Shown: positions 63,723-64,000 of the stretch, in pieces
Position numbering within the stretch: the first letter of the stretch is position 1
Layout of the letters: each line of letters opens with the position of its first letter
NCBI RefSeq assembly: GCF_000430665.1
Contig: NZ_AUML01000017.1
Span: 48,000-111,999, forward strand
Direction of reading: 5' to 3'
From: Aquimarina muelleri DSM 19832
GTDB lineage: Bacteria > Bacteroidota > Bacteroidia > Flavobacteriales > Flavobacteriaceae
Length of the DNA: 64,000 bases
Made by a program: the position numbers and the translations under genes
Notes under the pieces: model-generated
What the model was told of the DNA's origin: nothing
The model's input: the letters and a program-made list of their open reading frames with translations, nothing else
The model's database searches: none

Positions 63723-64000
63723 CTATTTTTTTAAAAGCTTCTTAAACTTTTCAGCATCTCCATTAAATATGTCATAATCGACATTTCCTTTCATTCCTTC
63801 TAATTTTTTGTGGTCTGTTCGTTGCCAAATTAACCACCCTTTGTTTTTCCATACTTCGGGAACTTCGGGAGATTTTTTAGTGTATTCTGCAACCCATAAT
63901 TGATATTTATCCCAGTTTATGCGTTAGAATATACAAAAGGAGGGTTCAGATTTTTAATTTGACTAAATAATCCGTCCATCCAAGGTCTCTTTTTAGCAGG
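63723..64000 (-). pseudogene. GH25-lysozyme C-terminus with a probable frameshift (continues beyond window)
   Basis: The minus strand ends a GH25-type lysozyme: YQLWVAEYTKKSPEVPEVW, GWLIWQRTD and GNVDYDIFNGD, closing with KFKKLLKK and TAG at 63723-63725. Upstream the frame meets a TAA near 63924, while the matching N-terminal part continues in another frame (KRPWMDGLFSQIKN, NPPFVYSNA). One added base near 63917-63923 would join them as VYSNAINWDKYQLW. The gene thus appears frameshifted, or the sequence has an error at this point. Confidence 0.6.

Overview
The window looks like chromosomal DNA of a marine member of the Flavobacteriaceae (Bacteroidota), Aquimarina-like. It is AT-rich. It encodes secreted proteins with type IX secretion (T9SS) C-terminal sorting domains, a GSCFA protein, LytTR and reg_prop regulators, a long Bacteroidota-type phenylalanine hydroxylase and a fused E1 alpha/beta dehydrogenase. 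Several promoters fit the Bacteroidota TTTG / TAnnTTTG pattern. I saw no rRNA, tRNA, CRISPR array or transposase.

Layout. 1-8.4 kb: an FG-GAP/Ig-like surface protein cut by the left edge, a repeat-rich 1 kb gap with a 21-bp tandem array, a giant T9SS protein with TSP3 and DUF4114 domains, an esterase lipoprotein and a small exported protein. 8.4-19.4 kb: a signalling island, all on the minus strand. It holds a membrane LytTR protein, a LytTR response regulator, a tightly packed operon (H-NOX haem sensor, PAS histidine kinase, FIST/NosP-like sensor, second histidine kinase) preceded by a single-domain receiver, and a LytS-type reg_prop kinase with its LytTR regulator. Its gaps carry copies of a palindromic repeat that exists in long and short forms. 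19.6-33.5 kb: mostly housekeeping and envelope genes (muramidase, TrmH-family methylase, AGCS symporter, OmpA/PD40 protein, era, der, a decayed PhyH gene, and a minus-strand run M23 peptidase-CapA-MerR-LemA-TPM-TPM). 33.7-43 kb: alaS, GSCFA protein, a lipoprotein, phenylalanine 4-hydroxylase, a T9SS lysyl-endopeptidase-like protease and a META-domain protein.

43.1-61.7 kb: an aromatic catabolic supercluster on the plus strand: a TetR regulator, paaE-A-B-C-D-G-H, a four-helix-bundle gene, paaI-J-Z-F, a GIY-YIG nuclease gene, paaY, and then a 2-oxoacid dehydrogenase E2, a branched-chain-type aminotransferase and a fused E1. A phenylacetate-CoA ligase (paaK) is absent. A nearly identical 18-bp palindrome lies in the promoter of the paa operon and directly before the E2 gene. 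My inference is that transamination of phenylalanine followed by oxidative decarboxylation of phenylpyruvate may supply phenylacetyl-CoA directly, so that no ligase is needed. Ordinary branched-chain amino acid breakdown is the main alternative. PaaZ carries an extra C-terminal DUF1569/DinB-like domain. Spacers in this cluster are full of REP-like hairpins and AT-rich inverted repeats.

61.7-64 kb: a very long perfect palindromic terminator, a serine beta-lactamase-like hydrolase and, at the right edge, the end of a GH25 lysozyme gene that appears frameshifted.

The two observations I rate highest are the operon combining two candidate nitric-oxide sensor families with two kinases, and the ligase-less paa supercluster with a shared operator.
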